The notes: generated by a model not told the origin, from the sequence alone. A stretch of DNA of 64,000 bases from Pseudoxanthomonas mexicana (GCF_010093385.1 NZ_PDWV01000006.1:1-64000); one strand, 5' to 3'. Positions 26,420-36,944 are shown, counted from the stretch's first letter. Translations and numbers: made by a program.

Positions 26420-27013
26420 CTAGGCCAGTGCGAGCAGGCGCTGCTTCAGCGCCGCCAGCGCCTTGCCGCGGTGGCTGATGCGGTTCTTCTCGTCCAGCGG
26501 CATCTCCGCGGCCGACTGGCCGAACTGCGGGTCGAAGAACACCGGGTCGTAACCGTGGCCGCCCGTGCCGCGGCGTTCGTGCAGGATGCGGCCCTGCCAT
26601 TCGCCTTCGACGATCAGCGGCTGCGGGTCGTGCGCATGGCGCAGCAGCACCAGCACGCAGTAGAAGTGCGCGCCGCGCTGCTCGCCCGGCACCCCATGCA
26701 GCGCGTCCAGCAGTTTGTCGATGTTGCGCTGGGCGTCGCCGTGTCCGCCGGCATAGCGGGCCGAATAAAGCCCCGGCGCGCCGTTGAGCGCGTCCACGCA
26801 GATGCCCGAATCGTCGGCCAGTGCGGGCAGGCCGGTCTGCAGGCTGGCGTGACGGGCCTTGATCAGGGCGTTCTCGACGAAGGTGGTGCCGGTTTCGTCG
26901 GCGTCCTCCACACCCAGATCGGACTGCGCGACCAGTTCGATGCCGCTGTCGGCCAGCAGGCCGCGCAGTTCTTCCAGCTTGCCCTGGTTGGAGGAGGCGA
27001 GGACGAGTTTCAT
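26420..27013 (-). CDS. rdgB: dITP/XTP pyrophosphatase
   Basis: A 197-residue HAM1-family enzyme that removes non-canonical purine nucleotides (dITP, XTP). Motifs: LVLASSNQGKLEEL at the N terminus, TTFVENALIKARHA, ADDSGICVDALNGAPGLYSARYAG, GYDPVFF, and NRISHRGKAL at the end. The ATG at 27013 gives family length. It lies between hemW and a VOC gene on the same strand. Confidence 0.96.
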   Translation of the reverse strand: MKLVLASSNQGKLEELRGLLADSGIELVAQSDLGVEDADETGTTFVENALIKARHASLQTGLPALADDSGICVDALNGAPGLYSARYAGGHGDAQRNIDKLLDALHGVPGEQRGAHFYCVLVLLRHAHDPQPLIVEGEWQGRILHERRGTGGHGYDPVFFDPQFGQSAAEMPLDEKNRISHRGKALAALKQRLLALA

Positions 27014-27017
27014 GCGG

Positions 27018-27407
27018 TCATCCTTTCGGTTGCAGCAGGTCCCAGCGGTTGCCGTAGGCATCGCGGAAGACGGCGACGGTGGCGTAGCTTTCTTCGCGCG
27101 GGGACTCGAGGAACTCGACGCCAGCCGCCGACATCCGCGCATGGTCGCGCCAGAAATCGTCCGTCTGCAGGAAGAAGCCCACGCGCCCGCCGGTCTGGTC
27201 GCCGATGCGCGCGCGCTGTGCGTCGGTGGTGGCCACGGCCAGCAGCAGGTCGGTGGTGCCGTCACCGGGCGGCGCGACGCGCACCCAGCGCTTGCCGCCG
27301 CCCAGGTCGGTATCCTCGCGCAGCGCGAAGCCCAGCGCGCCGCAGTAGTGCGCGATGGCGCGGTCGTAGTCGTCGACCAGCAGGGTGACCAGGCTGAGGA
27401 TCTGCAT
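27018..27407 (-). CDS. VOC-family protein
   Basis: 129 residues. The paired glyoxalase-like modules start with ILSLVTLLVDDYDRAIAHYCGALGF and end with VAVFRDAYGNRWDLLQPK. It lies between rph and rdgB, four bases before rdgB, so it has been inserted into the usual rph-rdgB operon. Substrate unknown. ATG at 27407 is chosen because the upstream open frame is out-of-frame rph sequence. Confidence 0.88.
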   Translation of the reverse strand: MQILSLVTLLVDDYDRAIAHYCGALGFALREDTDLGGGKRWVRVAPPGDGTTDLLLAVATTDAQRARIGDQTGGRVGFFLQTDDFWRDHARMSAAGVEFLESPREESYATVAVFRDAYGNRWDLLQPKG

Positions 27408-27438
27408 GAGGATTGCCGGATATCTGGAGGAGCGGAAC

Positions 27439-28164
<726 letters not shown>

Positions 28165-28275
28165 GGGGGCATCCGCGGTGAGGGGGGCGAAGTTTAGCAG
28201 TCCGTCCCCGGCACGCCGGGACGCCGGCGCCCGTACTGCTAAGATGCGCCGCTCATTGTTCGCATGGGCTTCCGC

Positions 28276-29136
28276 ATGATCCGCAGCATGACGGCGTTCG
28301 CCGCCGCCGAACGCGCCACCGAGGGTGGCACGCTGGCGGCCGAACTGCGGGCGGTCAACCACCGCTTCCTCGAACTGGGCGTGCGCCTGCCCGATGAGCT
28401 GCGCGTGCTGGAACCGGCATTGCGCGAGCGCGTCGTCGCGCGGGTTTCGCGCGGCAAGCTGGACCTGACCCTGCGCCTGCGCGCGCCCGACGGCACCGGC
28501 GCGCTGCAGCTCAACCCGCGCGTGGTGGCGCAGTTGTCGGAACTGGCGCTGGACCTGTCCTCGCGCATGCCGAACCTGCGCACCGGGCTGACCGACCTGC
28601 TGCAGTTCCCCGGCGTGCTGCAGAGCAAGGGCGTGGACATGGAGGCCCTGCAGGCCGAAGCGCTGGCGTTGCTCGACGCGGTGCTGGACCAGTTCGTCGC
28701 CGCGCGCGAGCGCGAGGGCGGCAAGCTGGTCGCGGCGATCCTGGAGCGGGTGGACGGCATCGCCGCCCTGGCGGCCGAGGTGCGTACCCTCATCCCGCAG
28801 ATCCGTGCCGGCCAGCGGCAGAAGCTGGAGGCCCGCCTGGCCGACGTGGCCCAGAACATGGAGCCGGGCAGGCTGGAGCAGGAACTGGTGTTGTGGCTGC
28901 AGAAGCTGGACGTGGACGAGGAACTGGACCGGCTGGACAGCCATGTGAAGGAGATTCGCCGCATCTTCACCCAGAAGGAGCCTCAGGGACGCCGGCTGGA
29001 CTTCCTGCTGCAGGAGTTCAACCGCGAGGCCAACACACTGGGGTCCAAGTCCGTGGACATCCGCACCACCAACATCGCGGTCGAGTTGAAGGTGCTGATC
29101 GACCAGATCCGCGAACAGGCGCAGAACATCGAATGA
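28276..29136 (+). CDS. yicC: YicC-family endoribonuclease
   Basis: 286 residues starting with the family hallmark MIRSMTAFA (ATG 28276; an ATG at 28264 is in frame but not conserved). The C-terminal DUF1732 region reads [20 protein letters not shown], diagnostic of YicC. E. coli YicC is an endoribonuclease that acts with PNPase on the small RNA RyhB. Its stop overlaps the gmk start (ATGA), so yicC-gmk is a coupled operon. Confidence 0.95.
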   Translation: MIRSMTAFAAAERATEGGTLAAELRAVNHRFLELGVRLPDELRVLEPALRERVVARVSRGKLDLTLRLRAPDGTGALQLNPRVVAQLSELALDLSSRMPNLRTGLTDLLQFPGVLQSKGVDMEALQAEALALLDAVLDQFVAAREREGGKLVAAILERVDGIAALAAEVRTLIPQIRAGQRQKLEARLADVAQNMEPGRLEQELVLWLQKLDVDEELDRLDSHVKEIRRIFTQKEPQGRRLDFLLQEFNREANTLGSKSVDIRTTNIAVELKVLIDQIREQAQNIE

Positions 29137-29750
29137 AGCGCGGAACCCTCTATATCGTCGCGGCGCCGTCCGGGGCCGGCAAGAGCAGCATCGTCAACGC
29201 CGTGCTGGCCCGGGACGCCGAGATCGCCCTGTCCATCTCGTTCACCTCGCGCGGCGCGCGACCGGGCGAACGCCATGCGCAGCATTACCACTTCATCAGC
29301 GCCGAGGAGTTCGAGGCGATGATCTGCGCCGGCGATTTCTTCGAGTACGCCCGCGTGCACGGCGACTGGAAAGGCACCGCGCGCCAGTCGGTGGAGCCGC
29401 AGCTGGCCGCCGGCAAGGACGTGTTGCTGGAGATCGACTGGCAGGGCGCGCGCCAGGTGCGCGAGAAGGTGCCGGATGCGGTCAGCGTGTTCATCCTGCC
29501 GCCGTCGCGCCGGGCGCTGGAGCAGCGCATGCGCGCCCGTGGACAGGACAGCGAGGAGGTCATCCAGCGACGCCTGGCGGCGGCCCGCGAGGAGATGTCG
29601 CATTACGGCGAATTCGACTACGTGATCGTCAATGACGTGTTCGAGGAGGCGGTGGCCCAGATGCATGCCATCTTCACCGCCAGCCGGCTGCGCCGTGAGG
29701 CCCAGGATGTCCGCCACGCCGGCCTGATTGCCGCCCTGCTGGCCGATTGA
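29133..29750 (+). CDS. gmk: Guanylate kinase
   Basis: A 205-residue kinase converting GMP to GDP. Walker A is [10 protein letters not shown]; the GMP-binding segment [19 protein letters not shown] shows the conserved Arg, Gly-Glu and Tyr; [13 protein letters not shown] and FDYVIVND follow. Overlaps yicC by 4 bases; rpoZ follows with its own promoter. Confidence 0.96.
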   Translation: MKRGTLYIVAAPSGAGKSSIVNAVLARDAEIALSISFTSRGARPGERHAQHYHFISAEEFEAMICAGDFFEYARVHGDWKGTARQSVEPQLAAGKDVLLEIDWQGARQVREKVPDAVSVFILPPSRRALEQRMRARGQDSEEVIQRRLAAAREEMSHYGEFDYVIVNDVFEEAVAQMHAIFTASRLRREAQDVRHAGLIAALLAD

Positions 29751-29803
29751 GGGCGGCGCAGCGCCGGTTTTCCCGGATAACTGGTTGATTTTAAAAGAAA
29801 GGC

Positions 29804-29832
29804 TTGCCTTGCCGGGCCCCGCTGCCTACAAT
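29804..29832 (+). promoter_or_regulatory. Sigma70 promoter of rpoZ
   Basis: TTGCCT (29804-29809) and TACAAT (29827-29832) are separated by exactly 17 bases, in the gmk-rpoZ spacer. The match to the sigma70 consensus and spacing is good. Likely drives rpoZ and perhaps spoT. Confidence 0.7.
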
Positions 29833-29883
29833 CGCCGCCCCTTTCCGTATTCACTGGGCGGCCAACGGTCGCCGGGAGCCCGC

Positions 29884-30183
29884 ATGGCCCGCATCACCGT
29901 CGAAGATTGCCTGGAAGTCGTCAACAACCGTTTCGAGCTGGTCACCATGGCCGCCAAGCGCGCCCGCCAGCTGGCCAACGGCGTCGATGCCCAGATCGAC
30001 AACACCGAAGCGCAGGACAAGCCGACCGTGCTGGCGCTGCGCGAGATCGCCGCGCGCAAGATCGACAACGACCTGATCGACCGCGTGGAGAAGGCCGAGC
30101 GCGAGCGCGCCGAGCGTGAGGCGCTGGAATGGGCCGCCGCCGAAGTGGTCGCCGACGACGACCTGTCCAAGGGCGACGACTGA
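29884..30183 (+). CDS. rpoZ: RNA polymerase omega subunit
   Basis: 99 residues: [19 protein letters not shown] at the start and AAKRARQL in helix 2 are invariant in omega. It binds the beta' subunit and helps assembly, and forms part of ppGpp site 1. A hairpin terminator follows at 30226-30248, ahead of spoT. Confidence 0.97.
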   Translation: MARITVEDCLEVVNNRFELVTMAAKRARQLANGVDAQIDNTEAQDKPTVLALREIAARKIDNDLIDRVEKAERERAEREALEWAAAEVVADDDLSKGDD

Positions 30184-30225
30184 TCGCATCCGTCCATCGT
30201 TCCCATCGGAACGGACGATCGCTGG

Positions 30226-30248
30226 AAAGCCCGCGCAAGCGGGCTTTT
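30226..30248 (+). terminator. Rho-independent terminator after rpoZ
   Basis: AAAGCCCGC (30226-30234), loop GCAA, then GCGGGCTTT (30239-30247) with TTTT at the end. A classic stem with GNRA-like loop and short T-run, located 43 bases after the rpoZ stop. It may attenuate read-through into spoT. Confidence 0.85.
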
Positions 30249-30308
30249 CGCGTTTCCGGACGCCATGTGCGCGTTGCCGTGACGACCTGACTGGCATAGT
30301 CTGGCGGC

Positions 30309-32480
30309 ATGAATCCAGGTCGTTCCGCCAAGGCCCTCCGCAGCCCGTCTTCATCGCGCGACGACGGCTTGCCGGATTACGTGGCCCAGTTCGAGAAGAC
30401 GGCGGCGTACCTCCCCAGGGAGCAGCTGCCGCTGCGGCGGCGGGCGTGGGAAGTCGGTGCCGCCGCGCATGCCGGCCAGACCCGCAAGTCGGGCGAACCG
30501 TACATCACCCATCCCGTGGCCGTGGCGGGCGTGCTGGCCGAACTGGGCATGGATGCCGAGACGCTGATCGCGGCCATTCTGCACGACACCATCGAGGACA
30601 CGCCGCTCACCCGTGAGGAAATCGCCGGCGAGTTCGGCGAATCCGTCGCCGAACTGGTCGATGGCGTCACCAAGCTGGACAAGCTGAAGTCCCGCGACCG
30701 CCAGGAAGCCGCGGCCGAAAGCTTCCGCAAGATGCTGCTGGCCATGTCGCGCGACCTGCGCGTGATCATGATCAAGCTGGCCGACCGCCTGCACAACATG
30801 CGCACCCTGGGCGCGCAGAGTGCCGAGGCCCGTGGGCGCATCGCCCGCGAGACGCTGGAGATCTACGCGCCCATCGCCCAGCGGCTGGGCATGAACCTGG
30901 TCAAGTCCGAACTGCAGGCCCTCGGTTTCCGCGCCCTGCATCCGTGGCGGCACGCGGTCATCGACAAGCACATCCGCAGCCAGCCGGTGATGCGCCGCGA
31001 ATCGATGGCGCAGATCGAAGCGCACCTGTCGCAGCGGCTGGCCAAGGAGGGCATCGAGCACCGCCTGGTCAGCCGGGTGAAGACGCCCTGGAGCATCTAC
31101 AACAAGATGCGCAGCGAGGGAAAGAGCTTCGACCGGGTGATGGACGTGTTCGGCTTCCGCGTGGTCGTCGATTCGGTGCCGTCGTGCTATCACGCCCTGG
31201 GCGCCGTACATGCGCAGTACAAGCCGCTGGACGGCCGCTTCCGCGATTTCATCGCCATTCCCAAGGCCAACGGCTACCAGTCGCTGCACACGGTGCTGTT
31301 CGGGCCGTACGGCTCGCCGATCGAGGTGCAGATCCGCACCACCGAGATGGACCTGATCGCCGAGCGCGGCATCGCCGCGCACTGGACCTACAAGTACGGC
31401 ACCGACTCGCCCAACAGCGCGCAGAACCGCGCGCATGCGTGGATCGTCGAGCTGATCGACAACCAGCGCGCGGCCGGTTCGTCGCTGGAGTTCCTCGACA
31501 ACGTGAAGGTGGACCTGTTCCCGGACGAGGTGTACCTGTTCACGCCGAAGGGCAAGATCCTGTCGCTGCCGCGCAATGCCACCGCGCTGGACTTCGCCTA
31601 CGCGGTGCATACCGATGTCGGCAACCAGGCGGTGGCCTCGCGCGTGGACAAGAAGCTGGTGCCGCTGCGTACCAAGCTGGCCAGCGGGCAGAGCGTGGAG
31701 ATCATCACCGCCAAGTCGGCCGCGCCCAAGCCGCAGTGGCTGGAGTTCGTGGTGACCAGCAAGGCGCGCACCGCGATCCGCCACCAGTTGAAGCAGCTCG
31801 AGCACGAGGACGCGGTGCAGCTGGGACATCGCATGCTCGACCGCGCGCTGGAGGACCTGGACAGCTCGCTCGAGCGCCTGCCGCAGCAGCGCCTGGAGGC
31901 TTTCCTCAGCGAGCACAAGTACCCGCGCCTGGAGGCGTTCCTGGCCGACGTCGCCCTGGGCAACTGGATGCCCTCGCAGGCGGCGCAGGCGCTGACCGCC
32001 TTCGCCGAGCTGCGCGGTGGCGGCCATTCGAAGCATTCGCAGGAAAAGATCCTGATCACCGGCGGCGAACGCGGCGTGGTCAGTTTCGCGCAGTGCTGCC
32101 AGCCGATCCCGGGCGACGAGATCATGGGCTATCACACCGCCGGCAAGGGCATCGTGGTGCACCGCCTGGACTGCCCCAACGTCACCGAGTTCCGCAAGTC
32201 GCCGGAACGCTGGGTGCCGATCGCCTGGGACGCCAAGGTCACCGGCGACTACGACGCCGCGCTGCTGATCGACGTGGAGAACCGTCCCGGCGTGCTGGCG
32301 CAGGTCGCCGCCGCGGTCGCCAAGAGCCAGTCCAACATCGAACGTGTGGAGTACCTGGAGCGCGACATCAACGTTGCCGTGCTGCGCTTCTCCATCCAGG
32401 TGCGCGACCGCAACCACCTGGCGGAAGTGATGCGCCGGTTGCGGCGGCTCAACGTCGTGCACGGCGTGCGTCGGCAGTAA
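30309..32480 (+). CDS. spoT: Bifunctional (p)ppGpp synthetase/hydrolase
   Basis: 723 residues in the Rel/SpoT order. The HD hydrolase domain (about 40-190) keeps HPVAVAGVLAEL and the metal-binding HDTIEDT and KLADRLHNMRT. The synthetase domain (about 230-345) has RVKTPWSIYNKM, FGFRVVV and ANGYQSLHT. A TGS domain starts at VYLFTPKGKI (about 405), and a C-terminal ACT domain includes LIDVENRPGVLAQV. An intact HD motif marks it as SpoT rather than RelA. The rpoZ-spoT order is conserved in gammaproteobacteria. Regulates stringent response. Confidence 0.96.
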   Translation: MNPGRSAKALRSPSSSRDDGLPDYVAQFEKTAAYLPREQLPLRRRAWEVGAAAHAGQTRKSGEPYITHPVAVAGVLAELGMDAETLIAAILHDTIEDTPLTREEIAGEFGESVAELVDGVTKLDKLKSRDRQEAAAESFRKMLLAMSRDLRVIMIKLADRLHNMRTLGAQSAEARGRIARETLEIYAPIAQRLGMNLVKSELQALGFRALHPWRHAVIDKHIRSQPVMRRESMAQIEAHLSQRLAKEGIEHRLVSRVKTPWSIYNKMRSEGKSFDRVMDVFGFRVVVDSVPSCYHALGAVHAQYKPLDGRFRDFIAIPKANGYQSLHTVLFGPYGSPIEVQIRTTEMDLIAERGIAAHWTYKYGTDSPNSAQNRAHAWIVELIDNQRAAGSSLEFLDNVKVDLFPDEVYLFTPKGKILSLPRNATALDFAYAVHTDVGNQAVASRVDKKLVPLRTKLASGQSVEIITAKSAAPKPQWLEFVVTSKARTAIRHQLKQLEHEDAVQLGHRMLDRALEDLDSSLERLPQQRLEAFLSEHKYPRLEAFLADVALGNWMPSQAAQALTAFAELRGGGHSKHSQEKILITGGERGVVSFAQCCQPIPGDEIMGYHTAGKGIVVHRLDCPNVTEFRKSPERWVPIAWDAKVTGDYDAALLIDVENRPGVLAQVAAAVAKSQSNIERVEYLERDINVAVLRFSIQVRDRNHLAEVMRRLRRLNVVHGVRRQ

Positions 32481-32495
32481 GGAATCCACAAAGGT

Positions 32496-32876
32496 ATGCG
32501 GCCTGCGCCCGAGATCGTCGGTTTCGAATTTGACTGGCTCGCGATCGATAAGGAAGGTCGTTTGGCGCTTTTTTCTACCGCAGGCTCAGGGATGGCACCA
32601 AAGTCTGCGATAGATGCCCGCGAATCGCTGGACGCCGTACTGTCGCTGATCGAGACGCCCAACTGGGGGACGGTGCACGTCTGGGATGACTATGCTTCTG
32701 TCGGTCTCTATGTGTACGACTGGGATCTTTCGAGTGGCGTTTATCGCCGTCTGAGAGTACCTGCAGGCTCGGCTAACCGCGCGCCGCTGGCATCGCTCAA
32801 GATCGTGGGTGGGGTACCACGTGTCGATTGCGACTTCGCGTTTCAGGACGACATACGACCCGAAATTCTGCGTTAG
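32496..32876 (+). CDS. Hypothetical protein, immunity-protein-like
   Basis: 126 residues with visibly lower G+C and unlike codon use, wedged between spoT and ridA, which are normally adjacent or separated by recG. The opening [23 protein letters not shown] resembles a motif seen in small uncharacterised proteins that sit beside toxin or insertion loci and are often suspected of immunity function. No signal peptide or catalytic motif is visible. The gene starts 15 bases after spoT and probably shares its transcript. Function is not assigned. Confidence 0.6.
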   Translation: MRPAPEIVGFEFDWLAIDKEGRLALFSTAGSGMAPKSAIDARESLDAVLSLIETPNWGTVHVWDDYASVGLYVYDWDLSSGVYRRLRVPAGSANRAPLASLKIVGGVPRVDCDFAFQDDIRPEILR

Positions 32877-32908
32877 CACTGTCAAACTTTCTTCATACAG
32901 GACAACCC

Positions 32909-33292
32909 ATGACCAAGCAGATCATCCACACCGACCACGCGCCCGCCGCCATCGGTCCCTATTCGCAGGCCGTGCGCGCCGGCACCACGGTGTACTTTTC
33001 CGGGCAGATCCCGCTGGATCCGGCCACCGGCAACCTGGTGGAAGGCGACATCGCGGCGCAGGCGCGTCGCGCGTTCGACAACCTCAAGGCCGTCGCCGAG
33101 GCCGCAGGCGGTTCGCTGGACCGGATCGTGCGCCTGGGCCTGTACCTGACCGACCTGTCGCAGTTCGCGGCGGTCAATGCGGTGATGCAGGACTACTTCG
33201 CCGCGCCCTATCCCGCGCGCTCGACCATCGAAGTGTCGGGCCTGCCAAAGGGCGCGGCGTTCGAAGTCGATGCGGTGATGGTGCTCGACTGA
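32909..33292 (+). CDS. ridA: RidA-family enamine/imine deaminase
   Basis: A 127-residue YjgF/YER057c/UK114 protein that hydrolyses reactive enamine/imine intermediates from PLP enzymes. It has [10 protein letters not shown] near the start, FSGQIPLDP, and the catalytic arginine in [18 protein letters not shown] at 32909. A strong GC hairpin follows at 33309-33330. The spoT-ridA order is typical; the intervening small gene is the oddity. Confidence 0.96.
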   Translation: MTKQIIHTDHAPAAIGPYSQAVRAGTTVYFSGQIPLDPATGNLVEGDIAAQARRAFDNLKAVAEAAGGSLDRIVRLGLYLTDLSQFAAVNAVMQDYFAAPYPARSTIEVSGLPKGAAFEVDAVMVLD

Positions 33293-33308
33293 CCGGCTGA
33301 GGCGCGGG

Positions 33309-33330
33309 GCGCCGGGACCGCCCGGCGCCG
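33309..33330. terminator. Possible bidirectional terminator hairpin
   Basis: GGCGCCGGG (33309-33317), loop ACCG, CCCGGCGCC (33322-33330). It lies between the convergent ridA and AraC-type genes. No T-run, so it may only be an RNA end-protecting hairpin. Confidence 0.45.
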
Positions 33331-33386
33331 AACACCTTCGATCGGCGTTGCCCCGGGGAGGGAAACGCCGTGACGCGGGCGCTGCC

Positions 33387-34424
33387 CTACGTCGGCGTGC
33401 CGCGCATCTCGCTGGGCGTGTGCCCGGTCCAGCGCTTGAACGCGCGGCGGAACTCGCGCACGTCGGTGAAGCCGATCTGGCTGCCGACCGCGGCGATGGT
33501 CAGTTCCAGGTCCTGCAGCAGTTCGAGCGCGCGTTCGGTGCGCACACGGTCGTGCACGGCGCTGAAGCTGGTGCTTTCCTCGGCCAGCTGCCGGCGCAGC
33601 GTGCGTTCGCTCAGGTGCAGCGCGGCGGCGACATCGGTCATCTGCGGATTGTCGCGAAGGCGCGGGCGCAGCTGGCGTTCGACCGCCGCGGTGGTCTCGC
33701 CGCGCAGGGACATGGCGGCCAGCTGCGCCTGGCACAACGCCAGTGCCTGCCGTGAGGTCACCGGGTTGTAGCTGGCGAACGGCAGTTCCAGCCAGCGGCG
33801 ATCCACCACCATCGCGTGCTGCGTCTGGTTGAAGCGGATCTCGCAGCCGAACAGGTCGTCGTAACGCCTGGCATAACGCGGTGCGGGATAGCCCAGTTCC
33901 AGCCAGAGCGGGCGGAAGTCGGGGCCTGCCAGCTCGCGCGCCAGCATCAGCGTGCTGGCGAACATTTCCTCGCACAGGAAGGGCAGCAGGTCGGCGGCCT
34001 CCTCCGGCGCCGTGGCGACGACGGCGAGCGCGCCATCTTCGCGATCCTGTACGTCCAGGTCCATCAGCGGGCCGAGGTTGCGCTGGTACTCCAGGCCGAT
34101 CTGCACGGCGTCGCCGAAGGTGGGCGCGGTCTTCATCGCCAGGCCGAGCAGGCCGAAGTTGCCGCCGTTCTGCTTCTCGCCCATGGCCAGGCCCACGCCG
34201 TCGATCGGCAGGGTCGGCAGGGCGCGACGGATGATCTCGCTGGCCTGGCGGTAGGACACCCGCGCCTGCGGGTCGTGGATTTCCTGCACGTTGAGGCGCA
34301 TGCCGGCGAACCAGCTTTCGGCATTCACGCCGAATTCGCCGGCCAGCAGCACCAGGCCGCACAACATGTTGGTCGGCAGGTTGGCCACCAGCAGGCGGTT
34401 GCCGAGTCCGGTTTTCCAGCGCAT
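33387..34424 (-). CDS. AraC-family transcriptional regulator (OruR/ArgR-like sensor domain)
   Basis: 345 residues. The N-terminal 200 residues match the Arabinose_bd-type sensor domain of OruR-like regulators (ASEIIRRALPTLPIDGVGLAMG, FGLLGLAMKTAPTFGDAVQ). The C-terminal AraC/XylS DNA-binding domain shows MTDVAAALHLSERTLRRQL and the second helix-turn-helix VGSQIGFTDVREFRRAFKRWTG. It is divergent from the beta-helix / cytochrome / TonB-receptor operon and probably controls it. The inducer is not evident. Confidence 0.9.
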   Translation of the reverse strand: MRWKTGLGNRLLVANLPTNMLCGLVLLAGEFGVNAESWFAGMRLNVQEIHDPQARVSYRQASEIIRRALPTLPIDGVGLAMGEKQNGGNFGLLGLAMKTAPTFGDAVQIGLEYQRNLGPLMDLDVQDREDGALAVVATAPEEAADLLPFLCEEMFASTLMLARELAGPDFRPLWLELGYPAPRYARRYDDLFGCEIRFNQTQHAMVVDRRWLELPFASYNPVTSRQALALCQAQLAAMSLRGETTAAVERQLRPRLRDNPQMTDVAAALHLSERTLRRQLAEESTSFSAVHDRVRTERALELLQDLELTIAAVGSQIGFTDVREFRRAFKRWTGHTPSEMRGTPT

Positions 34425-34544
34425 CGAAGCCCCTCCAGCTTGTCCGCTTTCCCCCCCTTAGTATGCCGCTCCCGCCCTCTGCGTGACGTGGGGCGGCGCA
34501 CCAGACTGCCAGGCACTACGCAGCCGTATGGGGAGAGGCGATTC

Positions 34545-35780
34545 ATGCAGCGCAGCATTTCCGTGGCAGTGGCCGGCGCCCTGGCGCTGCTGGCCGTGGG
34601 TTGCCAGCCCGACGCGCCTCCGGCGGCCGAGGTGCCCGCCGGCGACGCGGCCTTCGCCACCACCCTGCAGGAGCGCCTGTTGGATGCCAAGCCGGGCGAC
34701 GTGATCGAGATCCCGGCCGGTCGCCACGCCTTCGACCGCAGCCTGACCCTGCGCGCGAGCGGGGTGACCATCCGCGGCGCCGGCATGGACAAGAGCGTGC
34801 TGAGCTTCAAGGGCCAGAAGGCCGGCGCCGAAGGGCTGCTGGTCAACGGCGACGACTTCACCATCGAGAACCTCACCATCGAGGACTCCAAGGGCGACGG
34901 CCTGAAGATCAGCGAGTCGTCCAACATCACCGTGCGCGGCGTGAAGGTGCAGTGGACTGGCGGCCCCAGCACCAAGAACGGCGCCTATGGCATCTATCCG
35001 GTGCTGACGAAGAACGTGTTGATCGAGGACACGGTGTCCATCGGCGCATCCGATGCCGGCATCTACGTGGGCCAGTCCGATGGCGTGATCGTGCGCCGCA
35101 GCCGCGCCGAGCAGAACGTGGCCGGCATCGAGATAGAGAACACCCTCAACGCCGACGTCTACGACAACGTGGCGACCGGCAATACCGGCGGCATCCTGGT
35201 GTTCAACATGCCGGGCCTGTCGCAGCAGGGCGGCAACATCCGCGTCTACGACAACAAGGTGATCGCCAACAACCACGAGAACTTCGGCGCCAAGGGCACG
35301 CCGGTGGCCAGCGTGCCAGCGGGGTCGGGCATCGTCATCAACTCCAACGACGACATCGAGATCTTCGGCAACGAGATCCGCGACAACGCGACGGCGAACA
35401 TCATCGTCTCCAGCGTCTACTCCACCGGCTACAAGGACAGCAGCGCGTCACCGAACTTCGATCCGTATCCGGAGCGCATCTACATCCATGGCAACACGCT
35501 GTCCGGCGGCGGCGATTCGCCCGACGGCTTCGACCTGAAGGCGCTGAAGGTGGCGACCTACGGGCTGCGCGGCCGTTTCCCCGACGTGCTGTGGGATGGC
35601 TACTTCAACAAGGAGCGGCTGGTCGACGGCAAGAAGATCGGGCCGCAGATCTGCCTGCGCGACGTCAGTGGCGTGGTCAACGCCGATGGTCCCGGCGGTT
35701 TCGGCAACCCCAGCAAGGATGCGAAGGCCCACGACTGCGAGCTGCCCCGGCTGCCCGCGGTCGATCTGAAGCGCGGGTAA
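34545..35780 (+). CDS. Parallel beta-helix lipoprotein (TIGR03805-like)
   Basis: 411 residues with a lipoprotein signal (ALALLAVGCQ, Cys about residue 20). The body is a right-handed parallel beta helix with repeated NxxI/V turns (FTIENLTIEDSKGDGLKIS, NITVRGVKVQW, DVYDNVATGNTGGILVF). From memory, TIGR03805 beta-helix proteins pair with TIGR03806 (SO2930-type) diheme cytochromes, and exactly that gene follows after 3 bases. Probably outer-membrane anchored or periplasmic; a carbohydrate-related role is only a guess. First gene of a three-gene operon opposite an AraC regulator. Confidence 0.85.
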   Translation: MQRSISVAVAGALALLAVGCQPDAPPAAEVPAGDAAFATTLQERLLDAKPGDVIEIPAGRHAFDRSLTLRASGVTIRGAGMDKSVLSFKGQKAGAEGLLVNGDDFTIENLTIEDSKGDGLKISESSNITVRGVKVQWTGGPSTKNGAYGIYPVLTKNVLIEDTVSIGASDAGIYVGQSDGVIVRRSRAEQNVAGIEIENTLNADVYDNVATGNTGGILVFNMPGLSQQGGNIRVYDNKVIANNHENFGAKGTPVASVPAGSGIVINSNDDIEIFGNEIRDNATANIIVSSVYSTGYKDSSASPNFDPYPERIYIHGNTLSGGGDSPDGFDLKALKVATYGLRGRFPDVLWDGYFNKERLVDGKKIGPQICLRDVSGVVNADGPGGFGNPSKDAKAHDCELPRLPAVDLKRG

Positions 35781-35783
35781 GGC

Positions 35784-36944
35784 ATGCGCAAACCTTACTG
35801 GCACGGGCTCCTGCTCGTGATCGCCTCCCTGGGCCTGGTGCTCTCGGCGTGCCGTCCGTCGGCAGGCGTGCACTTCTTCGCCGAGGGGCAGCCGAAGACG
35901 CTGGATGAGTGGGGCGTGCTGCGCATCGAAGACGGGAAGCTCCGCCTCAACCCAGGCGTGGTGCCTTACGATCTCAACACGCCGTTGTTCAGCGACTACG
36001 CGCACAAGTTGCGCACGGTGTGGATGCCCGAGGGCACATCGGCGACGTACCGGCCGGAACAGAGTTTCGATTTCCCGGTGGGCACCATCCTCAGCAAGAC
36101 CTTCTACTTCCCGCTGCCGGCAGGTACGACGTGGGACGGGAAATCCGTCGCGCGCACGCCGCCGTCGCAGTCCTCACTCGAAGGTGAAGCCCTCGATCTC
36201 GCCAAGGTGCGCCTGATCGAGACCCGCCTGCTGGTGCATCGCGCGGAGGGGTGGGTCGCGCTGCCTTATGTCTGGAACGAGGCACAGACGCAGGCCACGC
36301 TCAAGCGCACCGGCGAGCTGGTCACGCTGGATCTGGTCGACGCCGCCGGCGCGCGCGAGACGGCCGAGTACCAGGTGCCCGACCAGAATCAGTGCGGCGG
36401 CTGCCACATCACCGACAACAAGTCGCGCAAGTTGTTGCCGATCGGGCCGAAGGCCCGCCCCCTCAACCGCGCCTTCGACTACGCGGGGGGCCGCGAGACC
36501 CAGCTCGCGCACCTCGTGCGCGTCGGCTACCTGGCCGGCGTGCCGGCCAACCCGCCGCGGCTGGTCGATGCGATGGAGGCCGCGGCGCCGCTGGACGCGC
36601 GGGCGCGTGCCTACCTGGACATCAACTGCGGCCATTGCCACAGCGCCACCGGTCCCGCGATCACCTCGGGCCTGTGGCTGGACGCGCAGACGCAGGACCG
36701 ACTGAAACTGGGCTTCTGCAAGCAGCCGATCGCAGCGGGGAAGGGGACCGGCAACCGCCTGCACGACATCGAGCCGGGGAATGCCGCAGCTTCCATCTTC
36801 GAATTCCGCATGGACAGCGCCGATCCCGCGATCATGATGCCGGAGGTCGGCCGCTCAGTCGTGCACCGCGAGGGCGTGCAGCTGATCCGCGACTGGATCA
36901 ACGCGCAGCCGGGGAGTTGCGGGAGCGCTGCAGGGGAATCGTGA
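35784..36944 (+). CDS. SO2930-type diheme cytochrome c lipoprotein
   Basis: 386 residues with a lipoprotein signal (LGLVLSACRP). Two haem-binding CxxCH motifs: CGGCH (around residue 205) and CGHCH (around residue 278). Other landmarks are LNTPLFSDYAHKLRTVWMPEG and YPFPVGTILSKTFYF-like sequence, typical of the SO2930 family (TIGR03806). Starts 3 bases after the beta-helix gene and precedes the TonB receptor. Likely electron carrier to or from a periplasmic partner of the beta-helix protein. Confidence 0.9.
   Translation: MRKPYWHGLLLVIASLGLVLSACRPSAGVHFFAEGQPKTLDEWGVLRIEDGKLRLNPGVVPYDLNTPLFSDYAHKLRTVWMPEGTSATYRPEQSFDFPVGTILSKTFYFPLPAGTTWDGKSVARTPPSQSSLEGEALDLAKVRLIETRLLVHRAEGWVALPYVWNEAQTQATLKRTGELVTLDLVDAAGARETAEYQVPDQNQCGGCHITDNKSRKLLPIGPKARPLNRAFDYAGGRETQLAHLVRVGYLAGVPANPPRLVDAMEAAAPLDARARAYLDINCGHCHSATGPAITSGLWLDAQTQDRLKLGFCKQPIAAGKGTGNRLHDIEPGNAAASIFEFRMDSADPAIMMPEVGRSVVHREGVQLIRDWINAQPGSCGSAAGES

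Noticed and set aside
30351-32489. A 712-codon antisense open frame over spoT
   Set aside because: Its sequence is low-complexity His/Val/Gln-rich shadow of spoT with no motif.
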